Assembly (NCBI RefSeq): GCF_002289565.1
Contig: NZ_NTFY01000060.1
Span: 1-64,000 of the forward strand
Length of the DNA: 64,000 bases
Origin: Rhodopirellula sp. SM50
Lineage (GTDB): Bacteria; Planctomycetota; Planctomycetia; Pirellulales; Pirellulaceae
Direction: 5' to 3'
Below the pieces are notes generated by a model. It was not told where the DNA came from. It searched no databases and saw nothing but the letters and a program-made list of their open reading frames with translations. The translations under genes and the position numbers were made by a program. Positions 1-8,861 of the stretch are shown piece by piece. Numbering within the stretch: position 1 is the stretch's first letter; every line of letters starts with the position of its first letter.

Positions 1-252
1 GATGGAGCATCAATGCCGGAAGCCCTCCCCTCGCTCCGCTCGACCCTCCCGCACACGGGAGGGTTGCTTCCTAACTTGGTGCGTATGCCCCGCGCTCCGC
101 TCGACCCTCCCGCACACGGGAGGGTTGCTTCCTAACTTGATGCCTATGCCCCTCGCTCCGCTCGACCCTCCCGCACACGGGAGGGTTGTTTCCTAACTTG
201 ATGCCTATGCCCCTCGCTGCGCTCGACCCTCCCTGCCAGGGTGGGTGACTTT
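1..252. repeat. Tandem array of 61-bp hairpin repeats (family A)
   Basis: Four head-to-tail copies with a period of exactly 61 bp begin at about 32, 93, 154 and 215; the last is partial and diverged. Each full copy holds a perfect palindrome in which ACCCTCCC and GGGAGGGT flank GCACAC. The first 64 bases resemble 14908-14970, so this is a dispersed family and not a local duplication. No gene is credible here. The array ends about 85 bases before lpxB. Confidence 0.85.
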
Positions 253-335
253 TTGACTTGATGCGTTTGTCTCTGAGTCGGTGGCCGGCGCGGGATCTGT
301 TGACGCAGCGGGGTGATTTGGACTATTTGGGGTGA

Positions 336-1559
336 ATGAATAAGACAATCTTCTTTTCGGTCGGTGAGCCCAGTGGCGATCAGCATGCGGCTCGGTTGAT
401 TCAGTCGCTGAAGGCCCGTGAACCGGAACTGCAGGTGCGGGGTTTTGGTGGCCAGGAGATGCGTCGGGCCGGCTGCACCGTGGACTTGGACCTGACCGAA
501 CACGCCGTCGTTGGAATCCTGGAGGTGCTGCCCAAGCTTCGCGAATTCTTCCGCTTTGCCGATCAGGCCGAGGCGATCTTCGCCGCCGGAGGCGTGGACG
601 CGGTCGTGTTGGTTGATTTTCCTGGGTTCAACTGGCACATCGCCAAGCGGGCAAAGAAGTACGGCATCCCGGTGATCTATTTCTGCCCCCCACAATTGTG
701 GGCTTGGGGCGCCTGGCGGGTCAAAAAAATGAAGGCGACGGTCGATCACGTGTTGGCCGTGCTACCGATCGAGGAACAGTTTTTCAGCGGCCACGGGATC
801 CCCACCAGCTTCGTCGGTCACCCGTTTTTCGACGCCGTCAGCGAATCAACCTTGGACACGGTGCGGATGCAAACCCTGCGGTCGGCGGCGTCGAGCTCGC
901 AAACCGTGGCGGTGCTGCCGGGCTCACGGACTCATGAAGTCCATCGGAACTGGCCGGTGATGCTCGATGCGATCGCCGAGTTGTCGGCGGCCAACCCGCA
1001 GGCTCGGTTTGCCGTCGCCGCGTATCGCGAAAAGCATTTCGAGTTTTGCCAGGCGACCGCGAAGGCCGCCGCGACCGAATCGGGCGAGCCGCTGCCGATC
1101 GATTTTTATCTGGGAGCGACCAGCGAGGTCGTCGAACATGCCGCCTGCGCGATGATGGTCAGCGGGTCGGTCAGTTTGGAGTTGATGGCCCGGCAAACCC
1201 CCGCCGCGGTGATCTATCGCGTCGGCCGATTCCTGTACGGGTTTGGAAAATGCGTGGTCAAAGTCGACAGCATGACACTGCCGAATTTGATGCCGGAAGC
1301 GTCGGCCCCGGGAAGCAGCAATGAACGCGTCTTCCCCGAAATCGTCTCGGTCGGCAACCCTGCCAAGGCGAGGGATTTTTTGGTGGCGACGGTCGGCCGC
1401 ATGATGAACGACGCCGATTATCTGGCAACGAAACGTCGGCAGTTGTCCGGATTGCAAGATCGGTACGCCAAGCCGGGGGCGAGCGACCGCGCCGCGGCCA
1501 AGATTCTGGAGCTGTTGCCGCAGGGCAGCGTCGCTGAATTGCCGAGGCGGGCGGCGTAG
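336..1559 (+). CDS. lpxB: Lipid-A-disaccharide synthase
   Basis: This 407-residue protein matches the GT19 glycosyltransferase family, which joins UDP-2,3-diacylglucosamine to lipid X (2,3-diacylglucosamine 1-phosphate) to make the lipid A disaccharide at the inner face of the cytoplasmic membrane. Visible family motifs are the N-terminal GEPSGDQHAARL, PPQLWAWGAWR near residue 120, VLPGSRTHEV near residue 193 and SGSVSLELMARQTPAAV near residue 278. The length is normal. The start is the ATG that gives the canonical MNKTIFFSVGEPSGD opening; a G-rich stretch lies very close upstream, so the ribosome site is not ideal. No other lipid A gene is adjacent. Its presence supports an LPS-type outer membrane in this organism. 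Confidence 0.95.
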   Translation: MNKTIFFSVGEPSGDQHAARLIQSLKAREPELQVRGFGGQEMRRAGCTVDLDLTEHAVVGILEVLPKLREFFRFADQAEAIFAAGGVDAVVLVDFPGFNWHIAKRAKKYGIPVIYFCPPQLWAWGAWRVKKMKATVDHVLAVLPIEEQFFSGHGIPTSFVGHPFFDAVSESTLDTVRMQTLRSAASSSQTVAVLPGSRTHEVHRNWPVMLDAIAELSAANPQARFAVAAYREKHFEFCQATAKAAATESGEPLPIDFYLGATSEVVEHAACAMMVSGSVSLELMARQTPAAVIYRVGRFLYGFGKCVVKVDSMTLPNLMPEASAPGSSNERVFPEIVSVGNPAKARDFLVATVGRMMNDADYLATKRRQLSGLQDRYAKPGASDRAAAKILELLPQGSVAELPRRAA

Positions 1560-1579
1560 TGGTTTTCTCCGGTATCACA

Positions 1580-1685
1580 GCAACGGAGACCCCCACGGAT
1601 AGCAAGGCGTACCCACGGATCTCTTTCCATCCGTATTGACAGCCTGGAAGCCGATCCCACTTGACCGCCTGGAAGCCGATCCCAC
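1580..1685. repeat. Dispersed intergenic repeats between lpxB and the next gene
   Basis: Two motifs are seen. A block around 1580-1620 containing ACGGATAGCAAGGCGTACCC has a relative at 39213-39250. Two direct copies of GCCTGGAAGCCGATCCCAC lie at 1642-1660 and 1667-1685, related to the hairpin at 2845-2905. A T-run follows at about 1701, but I see no good stem directly before it. The rest of 1560-1961 holds no convincing gene. Confidence 0.6.
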
Positions 1686-1961
1686 GGTGGTGGCCGGCCT
1701 TTTTTTGTGAATTCTTGGGGGTTGTGGGCAAACCGGTTGCCGCCGGAAACCGTACTGTTTCGACTGTGACTGCCGTTCCGGCCAGGCCAGCCGGCCTGTT
1801 GATTCAATCGATCCGCCCCAATCAGCGCGAGCGTGTTGGCCCGAATGCGAAATCGAGGGGCGGCGTGCTGCCCCTTGCTGACGCATGCGGGCTTTTATCA
1901 ACAGGCCGGCCGGCCTCCGGGTCTTGCCGAATTCCCCCACCGCATTGATCTTTTCATCCTG

Positions 1962-2753
1962 ATGACGACTGAAACGACTCCACCGCGTTCGCTCGGTGCT
2001 GTGATGAGCAGCGAGGCGGGCTATGAAGCCGATGTTGATGATGCTCCGCTGAGAATTTCCGGTTTCGTCGCGTTGTTGTTGTCGCTGTTGAGCGGATTCA
2101 CGATCGTGGCGTTACCGATGGTCGGGTTTGCGATCGCGGCGGTGCTGTTCGGCCTGTTTGCCTTACGGAAAAGCGACTCGCGGTCCGTGCCGGTTGGCAC
2201 GACAGCGGCGCGGATCGGGATTGTGTTGGCCGTGCTGTTTGGCACTTGGGGTGTCGGCCGTTACTCGCTCAAGCAGAACACGTTGGGCGACCAGGCCGAA
2301 TACTTTGCACGCCAGTTCGTGCGGGTGGCCAGCAGCGGAAACGAGATCTATGCCAAGGAGCTTCAAAAAAGTTACGTCAATCGTTACTTGAAGACGATGC
2401 CGCTGGAGGAAACCTACGAGCTGGAGCGATTGAAGCGGGAGCGTCAAATGAAAGAAGCCCGGGAGCGTGGCGAAGAGGTATCGCCTCCGGGAGACGAGGA
2501 CAGCTCCACGGTCACCGATCTGGTCAAGTATCCGGTCGACCACGAATGGGTGTTATGGCGGCCGGTGCGTGTCTTCAGCCATTACGGTCGCCAGAAGGCG
2601 GAAGTGGTCTTGGCGGCCGACCGCTCAGAAAAAGGATACAAGCTGCGGATCATATTGGAGTACCTGGTCCACAAGGACCGCGGCACGGCGGAATGGTACG
2701 TCGAAACGTGTTTGCCGTACCGTGACCGAATCGTTGCCGAGTCGGTGTTGTAG
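1962..2753 (+). CDS. Hypothetical protein with two N-terminal membrane helices
   Basis: I do not recognise this family. From the chosen ATG the product has 263 residues, beginning MTTETTPPRSLGAVMSSEAG. Two hydrophobic segments lie near residues 34-66 (FVALLLSLLSGFTIVALPMV and following) and 85-100 (ARIGIVLAVLFGTWGVG). A soluble, charged domain follows, with a highly charged stretch around residues 150-180 (ERLKRERQMKEARERGEE). The frame is open upstream to 1833, but that extension is rich in Cys, His and Pro and translates repeat-rich intergenic DNA, so I prefer the internal start although no strong ribosome site is visible. The helical hairpin followed by a soluble domain suggests a small DUF4190-like membrane anchor, which is only a resemblance. 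Confidence 0.7.
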   Translation: MTTETTPPRSLGAVMSSEAGYEADVDDAPLRISGFVALLLSLLSGFTIVALPMVGFAIAAVLFGLFALRKSDSRSVPVGTTAARIGIVLAVLFGTWGVGRYSLKQNTLGDQAEYFARQFVRVASSGNEIYAKELQKSYVNRYLKTMPLEETYELERLKRERQMKEARERGEEVSPPGDEDSSTVTDLVKYPVDHEWVLWRPVRVFSHYGRQKAEVVLAADRSEKGYKLRIILEYLVHKDRGTAEWYVETCLPYRDRIVAESVL

Positions 2754-2844
2754 CGAACGCCGTCGAGTCCGGCGGCGAAGTCGACGGCTTCGCCACCGCG
2801 ATGAAACGCTTGGCGGGCTGTTGATTTGATCGCCGCCGAACCAA

Positions 2845-2905
2845 GAGTGGGATAGGCTTGCAGCCTGTCGACGCTGGAATGACAGGCTGGAAGCCTATCC
2901 CACTC
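2845..2905. repeat. Long hairpin between convergent genes
   Basis: A 25-base left arm (2845-2869) pairs with 2881-2905 with one mismatch, leaving an 11-base loop. The core reads GTGGGATAGGCTTGCAGCC. It sits between a plus-strand gene ending at 2753 and dnaE2 ending at 2938 on the minus strand, so it could stop transcripts from both sides, but there is no T-run. It is related to the dispersed 'ggaagcctatcccac' repeats elsewhere in the window. Confidence 0.7.
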
Positions 2906-2937
2906 GCTAGATCCGACACTGATTTTCCGATCGGTTC

Positions 2938-5900
2938 TTAGCGGAAATCGCGGGTACGGAGTTGCAGGCCGCTGACTTGGGAGGAGAGATCGGTGATGCG
3001 GCCGGTGATCACGTGGATGACGCCGCTGCGGTTTTCCAGTTTTCCGTCGACGAGCCAGGCGTTGCTAGTCTTGGCGACTTTGAAAAATCGCTGCCAGACC
3101 TTGGGAAAAATCACCAGGTTGATCGAACCGGTTTCGTCTTCCAACGTGACGAAGGTGATGCCTTTGGCGGTGCTGGGCCGCTGACGCATCAACACCAAGC
3201 CGGCGACGCGGACGTGGCGTCCGTCGCGAAGTTCGGGAAGTTGTGCGGAGGTCACGCAGCGGAGCCGATCGAGTTCGTCACGGGCGAATGACATCGGATG
3301 AGCCTTCAGACTCAGTCCCGTCGTGTTGTAGTCCGCGTAGACTTCTTCCAGTGGTGACATCGGAACCAGGTCTGCGGGCAGTTCGTCGTCTTCATCCACG
3401 GCATCCAACAGCGGCGCCTCGCCGGGCTTGCTGGATTGACCGAGTGATTGCCAGATGGCCGCGCGGCGGTCTCCCGCGATGCTCGACAAAGCATCGGCAT
3501 CGGCGAGCAGTGAGATCACCGTCTGGCCGATCCCGGCGCGTCTGGCAAGATCCGCGATGTCGCGGAACGGTCCGGATTGCTGCCGTGCCGCGACGAGTGC
3601 TTCGGCGGCATCGGTGCGCAACCCGCGCACCGTCCCCAGCCCCAACCGGATTGCCGGGCCGCTGCGGTTGGGATCGGGCTCCAGCGTCGATTCCCAGTCG
3701 CTTTGGTTGACATCGACCGAGCGAACTTGCACGCCGTGCTGCTTGGCGTCGTTGATCAACTGTGCCGGTGCATAAAACCCCATCGGCTGGCTGTTGAGCA
3801 ATGCGCAGCAGAAGGCGGCGGGATAATGGCATTTCAGATAGCACGAGGCGTAGACCAGCAGCGCGAAACTGGCGGCATGTGATTCGGGGAAACCGTATTC
3901 GCCGAAGCCGCGAATCTGGTTGAACACCTGCTCGGCAAATTTGCCCGTCAAACCGTTGGCCTTCATTCCGTCGAGCAGCTTGATCCGGAACTTGTCGATC
4001 ACGCCGGGGCGCCGCCAGGCGGCCATCGCGCGGCGCAGTTGGTCGGCTTCGCCGGGGGTGAATCCCGCCGCGACGACGGCCAACCGCATCGCCTGTTCTT
4101 GAAAAATCGGGACGCCGAGTGTTCGTTTCAAGACGTCGCGGATCGCGTCGTTGGGGTAAACGACGGCATTGGGATTGTCACGGGCTTTCAAGAACGGGTG
4201 AACCATGTCGCCTTGAATCGGGCCTGGCCGCACGATCGCGACTTCGATCACCAAGTCATAAAAACAACGTGGTCGCAAACGCGGCAACATGCTCATCTGG
4301 GCACGGCTTTCGATCTGAAAAACGCCCATCGTGTCGGCTCGACAGATCATGTCGTAGGTCGGTTTGTCGCCGTGTGGCAACGTGGAAAGCGACCAGGTCT
4401 CGCCATAGTGATCGGCCACCAAGTCAAAACAACGATGGATCGCGGACAACATCCCGAGGGCGAGCACGTCGACTTTGAGGATGCCCAACTCATCCAGGTC
4501 GTCCTTGTCCCACTGAATCACCGTCCGCCCCGGCATCGCGGCGTTTTCGATCGGGCACAATTCACACAGCCGCCCGGCCGACATCACCATGCCCCCGACG
4601 TGTTGGGAGAGGTGACGAGGGAACCCGACCAAGGTGCGGACGAGATAGCCGAATCGCAGTCCGATCGGGGATTCCGGGTCCAGGCCGCATTCGGCCATCC
4701 CGGTCGGTAACGCATCGTCGCTGCGATAGCTGCTGGCGATCTTGGACAGCGAATCGATCAGATCGGCCGACAAGCCGAGCGACTTTCCGACTTCGCGGAT
4801 CGCGCTCTTGCTGCGGTAGGTCGTGACGGTGGCCGTCATCCCCGCCCGGTCGCGGCCGTATTTTTCGTACAGATACTGCAGCACCTCCTCGCGCCGTTGG
4901 TGTTCAAAGTCGACGTCGATGTCGGGTGCTTCATTGCGTTCACGGCTGATGAATCGCTCGAACAGCAAGTCGGTTTGACTGGGGTCGACGTTGGTAATTC
5001 CCAAGCAATAACAAACGGTTGAATTGGCGGCGCTGCCGCGGCCCTGGCACAAAATGTCGCGGCTGCGGGCGAAGCGAACCATGTCCCAAACGGTCAAGAA
5101 ATAGGCTTCGTAACGCAACTCCGCGATCAGTTCGAATTCATGCTTGAGAAGTTCAATCACGCGATCGGGCACCGCGCCGGGCCAACGCTGTTTGGCACCT
5201 TCCCAGGTCAGCCGCTTGAGATGCTCCAGCAACGTCATGCCTGGCGGAGCGATCTCCTGCGGATACTCGTACCGCAACTCGTCCAAACTGAACGTGCACC
5301 GCTGGGCGATTTGCAGGGTGCGCTCGATGGCTTCGGGGACGTCACGAAACAGCTCCGCGATTTCCGCGAGCGGGCGGAGATGGTGCTGGCTGTTGGCGAA
5401 ACGCTGTTGGTGCACTTGGTCGATGGTCGTGCCGTTGCGGATCGCGGTCACGCAGTCGTGCATCAACATCCGATCGGCGGTGTGGTAGTGCACGTCTCCG
5501 GAGGCGACCAGGGGCACCCCGGACTGCAGCGACAACGTGTGCATTTGCTTGATCGTCGCGCGGTCGTCGACGCCGTGATGGAGCGAACACAGCAAGTACG
5601 CCGAGTCACCAAACTGTTGTCGAAAATCATCGCGGAGGAATTCGAGATTCAGCTCGGGGCGTGCTTGGCCCGGATCGTTGTCCGCCGCTGCGGAATCGTC
5701 GCCGCGGGCAAGTTTGCTGGGCGAAGAAAACGCTCCGGCGATCAAGCCTTCGCTGAGTTCGACGATATCGGACCAGCTCAACTCGCATTGCCCTTTCTCG
5801 CACCGCAGACGACCGCGCGAAAGCAGTTGGCAGAGGCGTCCATAGGCGGCCCGATCGGTCGGCCAGAGGACCATCGACGGCGCATCGATCGGGTGAACTT

Positions 5901-6096
5901 CGGCACCGACGATGTACTTGAAATCCAGATCCCGCGCGGCGCCGAATCCACGTACCACACCGGCGAGGGTTTCCGAATCGGTCAGCGCGAGGGCGTCATA
6001 CCCGAGCTCGGCCGCCCGGGTGACGAGTTCGTCGGGATGCGAGGCCCCGCACAGGAACGAAAAATTGCTTTTGCAGTGGAGTTCGACGTATCGCAT
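2938..6096 (-). CDS. dnaE2: Error-prone DNA polymerase, DnaE2 type
   Basis: This is a C-family DNA polymerase alpha subunit of 1052 residues, used in translesion synthesis and damage-induced mutagenesis. An N-terminal PHP domain (about residues 1-200) opens MRYVELHCKSNFSFLCGASH. The catalytic palm carries PDIDVDF near residue 392. Further conserved blocks are GRGSAANSTVCYCLG, AMAAWRRPGVIDKF and FGEYGFPESHAASFALLVYA. A C-terminal OB-fold segment ends the protein (VRVAGLVLMRQRPSTAKG). The frame is open 23 codons further upstream, but MRYVELH is the family start. The shorter length and sequence features separate it from replicative DnaE. The usual partners ImuA and ImuB are not in the window, and a hairpin separates it from the exporter upstream on the same strand. 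Confidence 0.93.
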   Translation of the reverse strand: MRYVELHCKSNFSFLCGASHPDELVTRAAELGYDALALTDSETLAGVVRGFGAARDLDFKYIVGAEVHPIDAPSMVLWPTDRAAYGRLCQLLSRGRLRCEKGQCELSWSDIVELSEGLIAGAFSSPSKLARGDDSAAADNDPGQARPELNLEFLRDDFRQQFGDSAYLLCSLHHGVDDRATIKQMHTLSLQSGVPLVASGDVHYHTADRMLMHDCVTAIRNGTTIDQVHQQRFANSQHHLRPLAEIAELFRDVPEAIERTLQIAQRCTFSLDELRYEYPQEIAPPGMTLLEHLKRLTWEGAKQRWPGAVPDRVIELLKHEFELIAELRYEAYFLTVWDMVRFARSRDILCQGRGSAANSTVCYCLGITNVDPSQTDLLFERFISRERNEAPDIDVDFEHQRREEVLQYLYEKYGRDRAGMTATVTTYRSKSAIREVGKSLGLSADLIDSLSKIASSYRSDDALPTGMAECGLDPESPIGLRFGYLVRTLVGFPRHLSQHVGGMVMSAGRLCELCPIENAAMPGRTVIQWDKDDLDELGILKVDVLALGMLSAIHRCFDLVADHYGETWSLSTLPHGDKPTYDMICRADTMGVFQIESRAQMSMLPRLRPRCFYDLVIEVAIVRPGPIQGDMVHPFLKARDNPNAVVYPNDAIRDVLKRTLGVPIFQEQAMRLAVVAAGFTPGEADQLRRAMAAWRRPGVIDKFRIKLLDGMKANGLTGKFAEQVFNQIRGFGEYGFPESHAASFALLVYASCYLKCHYPAAFCCALLNSQPMGFYAPAQLINDAKQHGVQVRSVDVNQSDWESTLEPDPNRSGPAIRLGLGTVRGLRTDAAEALVAARQQSGPFRDIADLARRAGIGQTVISLLADADALSSIAGDRRAAIWQSLGQSSKPGEAPLLDAVDEDDELPADLVPMSPLEEVYADYNTTGLSLKAHPMSFARDELDRLRCVTSAQLPELRDGRHVRVAGLVLMRQRPSTAKGITFVTLEDETGSINLVIFPKVWQRFFKVAKTSNAWLVDGKLENRSGVIHVITGRITDLSSQVSGLQLRTRDFR

Positions 6097-6220
6097 GACG
6101 CAACGGTAGACGCCCGGCGGCGTTGGGGCAACGACCGGGCCGGACCGGAGGCGGCGTTCTGCCATCCCGTCTCGTCAAGACGCTGGTGCTTTGTCAACGC
6201 TAGTTTTTTGCGTCGGCAAG

Positions 6221-6292
6221 AAAGTGGCGTAAGCTTCCAGCTTGCGTTTCACGAGTGAAACGAGGCGGCAAGCTGGAAGCTTACCCCACTTT
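6221..6292. repeat. Perfectly nested hairpin repeat at the exporter 3' end
   Basis: Outer arms 6221-6245 and 6268-6292 pair over 25 bases with one mismatch. An inner palindrome CGTTTCAC/GTGAAACG (6245-6252 and 6255-6262) lies in the loop. The element reaches the stop codon of the minus-strand exporter gene and lies upstream of dnaE2, so it may act as a terminator between the two. A half copy of the same motif occurs near 36678-36705. Confidence 0.7.
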
Positions 6293-8514
6293 TAATCTTT
6301 GACGAAGCGCAAGGTTTTCGCGAGACGGCTGCACAGCAGGGCCGGCAACAACATCAGGTCGGCGACCAGGGCTGCGGTCAGTAGCAGGAACATCATCCAG
6401 GCGAATCGACGGGTCGGTTCAAAGTCGCTGAGTGCGAACACGAGCAATCCCAATCCACAAACGATCGTGGTTTGCGTGATCGCGCTGCCGCAGTGTTTGA
6501 TCGTTTTGGCGACCGCAGCTGCCGGCGGAGTGCCGCTGGCCGTTTCGCGACGGCAATAAAGTAGGAAATGGACGGTGTCGTCGACCGCGATTCCCAATGC
6601 GACGCTGGCCGTCATCATCACACCAATATCCAGTGACTGGTCCAGCCATCCCATCAGACCGAATAGCACGCAAATCGGGAACACGTTGGGAATCATCGCG
6701 ATCAGACCGAGACGCAGGCTGCCAAGCGAGACGATAATGACCACACCGATGACCAACATCGCCGTGAAGAAACTGCCGATCAAGTCCCTGAGCAACATCT
6801 GTTGAGCGCTCTCGATGACCGGCATCACGCCCGTCACCGTCACCGCGACATCCTGGCGGTCGACCGAGTCTCGATCGATGACGGCCTGGTGGGCGGCGGC
6901 CAAATCGGACAGGTATGCCGAAGCGTCGACGTGTTCAAAGGCAGGAACACGCGTGGTGATCCTCCAGAGCTGCGCGTCCGACGTTTCACGCAAGTAACCC
7001 AATTCCGCCAACCGGACACGATCCCGTTGGAACCGTTCCGTGATCACGCTCCGTCGCAGCGAATCTCGCAAGCTGTTGGATGTCGGCAATGACGGCAAAA
7101 ACGTCAGCGCCGACGTCGCGCCGCGAGCCGGCGGTTGACTGGCGGCGGAGGCATGGATCTCGCGGATCAGCCGCAGCCGATCGAACAACGTCAACGACGA
7201 CGTCGCGTCAAATCGGACGACCGTCTCCACCGGGATCAACGGTACGACCTCGGATTCCAACCAGCGGTGATCTCGGATGACCGGATGGTCGTCCGTCAGC
7301 AGATTGAACACTTCCACGGTCGTCCGCAACCGTGTCAGCCCCAGCGCCGCGAGCGTCATGATCGAGAGGCCGGCGACGGCAACCAGTGACCGGTGCCGGA
7401 CCACGACCGAGGCCAACGCGGCCAACGACGTTCCCGTCCAGCCTGACCGCTCCCGCCTGGCTTGGGGCCAACGTTGAAGCACGCCGGGAAGGGTCAGCAG
7501 CATCAGCACCGTGGTGAGCAAAACACACCCTGCCGAGATCAACGCGAATTGCCGCACCGCCGAGATCTCGCTGACCAACAGAGACAGCAATCCTGCGGCG
7601 GTTGTCGTCGCCGACAGCAGACACGGCTTCCAGCCGATGTTCAACATCCGTTCCGCCGCCCCGGCGACACCGCTCGCGTTGACTTCATCGCGGTAATAGT
7701 TGCACAGATGAATGCCGGTCGATGCCGAAAGAACGAACACCAGCGGCGACATCACCACGAAAACCGCGTTCATGTTGCGTCCGGTGAAGTGGACCAGCGA
7801 GAGCGCCAGTTGTTCGCCGAAGAACCCGACTCCCAAAACCAACACGATCATTCGCCACGAGCGGAGGAACAGACAGCACAGCAGAACGATCACTGCAGTC
7901 GACGGAAGCGAAAGCCAGAGCATCGAATCCACACTCGCGTCATCGATCGCTTGGCCGATCACCGGGGTTCCACCCAGGTGAGACTCATGGGCGGAGAGTT
8001 CGAGATCGTTTTGCAACACGGACCGGATCATGTGGATGGCCGAATCACGGCGGACCGCCCCGTTGGCCGTCAACACCGCGATCGCGCCACTCACCTCACG
8101 AGGGCCGATCAACGACCCGCGAAGCCGTTCGATCGCGCGCTCGCGACTCAGTTCCAGCGGCGGCGATTGCAGAGCGGCGACCGACGATCGGCCGGACAGG
8201 ACTCGATCAAACAGTGCCTCGGGATGGACACCGGCGTGCCCGCCGTCGGCGTGTGAGAGCGCGTCGGCAAATCGATCCAACCGCGGGTCGTCAACGGTGC
8301 AGCCGTCCCACGAGACCAGGATGACGTCGTGCGTGCGGAAGTCGTTGACGAACTGGAAAAACTGGCGTCGGTCTTCGCTGTCCGGCGGAATCCACATGAC
8401 CGGCGAGTTGAACATCGCCTCCAAACTGCGGCCGGCCCCCACGACGACCAGCGGTGCGAGCACGAGCATCAACCCGAGCGCGATCAGACTGCGACGAAAA
8501 AGAGTCAAACGCAT
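6292..8514 (-). CDS. MMPL/RND family exporter
   Basis: This 740-residue membrane protein has the RND/MMPL layout: one N-terminal helix (LFRRSLIALGLMLVLAPLVV), a large periplasmic loop, a five-helix block, a second periplasmic loop and a second block of helices ending LMLLPALLCSRLAK. The two halves each carry typical motifs (VFVVMSPLVFVLSASTGIHL and ASVALGIAVDDTVHFLLYCR). Such proteins move hydrophobic lipids or lipid-linked compounds using proton motive force. An upstream extension of 37 codons would translate a dispersed repeat, so I start at MRLTLFRRS. It is divergent from the PKS operon with about 350 bases between them. Export of the operon's lipid product is my inference from position, not shown by sequence. 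Confidence 0.85.
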   Translation of the reverse strand: MRLTLFRRSLIALGLMLVLAPLVVVGAGRSLEAMFNSPVMWIPPDSEDRRQFFQFVNDFRTHDVILVSWDGCTVDDPRLDRFADALSHADGGHAGVHPEALFDRVLSGRSSVAALQSPPLELSRERAIERLRGSLIGPREVSGAIAVLTANGAVRRDSAIHMIRSVLQNDLELSAHESHLGGTPVIGQAIDDASVDSMLWLSLPSTAVIVLLCCLFLRSWRMIVLVLGVGFFGEQLALSLVHFTGRNMNAVFVVMSPLVFVLSASTGIHLCNYYRDEVNASGVAGAAERMLNIGWKPCLLSATTTAAGLLSLLVSEISAVRQFALISAGCVLLTTVLMLLTLPGVLQRWPQARRERSGWTGTSLAALASVVVRHRSLVAVAGLSIMTLAALGLTRLRTTVEVFNLLTDDHPVIRDHRWLESEVVPLIPVETVVRFDATSSLTLFDRLRLIREIHASAASQPPARGATSALTFLPSLPTSNSLRDSLRRSVITERFQRDRVRLAELGYLRETSDAQLWRITTRVPAFEHVDASAYLSDLAAAHQAVIDRDSVDRQDVAVTVTGVMPVIESAQQMLLRDLIGSFFTAMLVIGVVIIVSLGSLRLGLIAMIPNVFPICVLFGLMGWLDQSLDIGVMMTASVALGIAVDDTVHFLLYCRRETASGTPPAAAVAKTIKHCGSAITQTTIVCGLGLLVFALSDFEPTRRFAWMMFLLLTAALVADLMLLPALLCSRLAKTLRFVKD

Positions 8515-8593
8515 TGCTCGGGTGGAGGGGGATGAACGAGACGGAACACTTGAGCTGAAGCTCAAAACCGCTAAGTCAAGACATGCGGAGGTG

Positions 8594-8662
8594 CCCGGAC
8601 GCTGGCGCGAACCGGCTGATATCAATCGATGATCAGCCGTTTGGCGCGAGCCTACGGGCTCC
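8594..8662. repeat. REP-like element, family B, intergenic copy
   Basis: The element has two related half-sites facing each other: CGGACGCTGGCGCGAACCGG (8597-8616) and ATCAGCCGTTTGGCGCGAGC (8632-8651), separated by about 12 bases, forming an imperfect palindrome. Other copies lie at 12359-12423, 20311-20377, 20419-20485 and 24762-24838. This copy lies between the exporter and the PKS promoter. Confidence 0.8.
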
Positions 8663-8797
8663 GACTTGAGGAAACCTCACTTCACTCAGCGGTATTGGGC
8701 TGAAGCCTGCACACCAGCGCTGACGCCCATGATTTTAGCGTCGCAGGCTCAAGCGGGAGCGGCCGGTGACGTGGCGACGCGCTGCCAGGAATTCTCA

Positions 8798-8825
8798 TTG
8801 ACGCGACCTGCCCCCCCATTATTAT
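8798..8825 (+). promoter_or_regulatory. Sigma70-like promoter of the lipid operon
   Basis: TTGACG (8798-8803) and TATTAT (8820-8825) match the -35 and -10 consensus at five of six bases each, with a 16-base spacer. Transcription would start about 30 bases before the PKS1 ATG at 8862. No operator is evident. Confidence 0.6.
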
Positions 8826-8861
8826 GGAGGCCAAGTTCGCTCGCAGACACACCGAGAGCCC

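Noticed and set aside
5140-6258. Plus-strand open frame of 372 codons over the dnaE2 start
   Set aside because: Antisense shadow of the PHP domain; the dnaE2 frame has all polymerase motifs.
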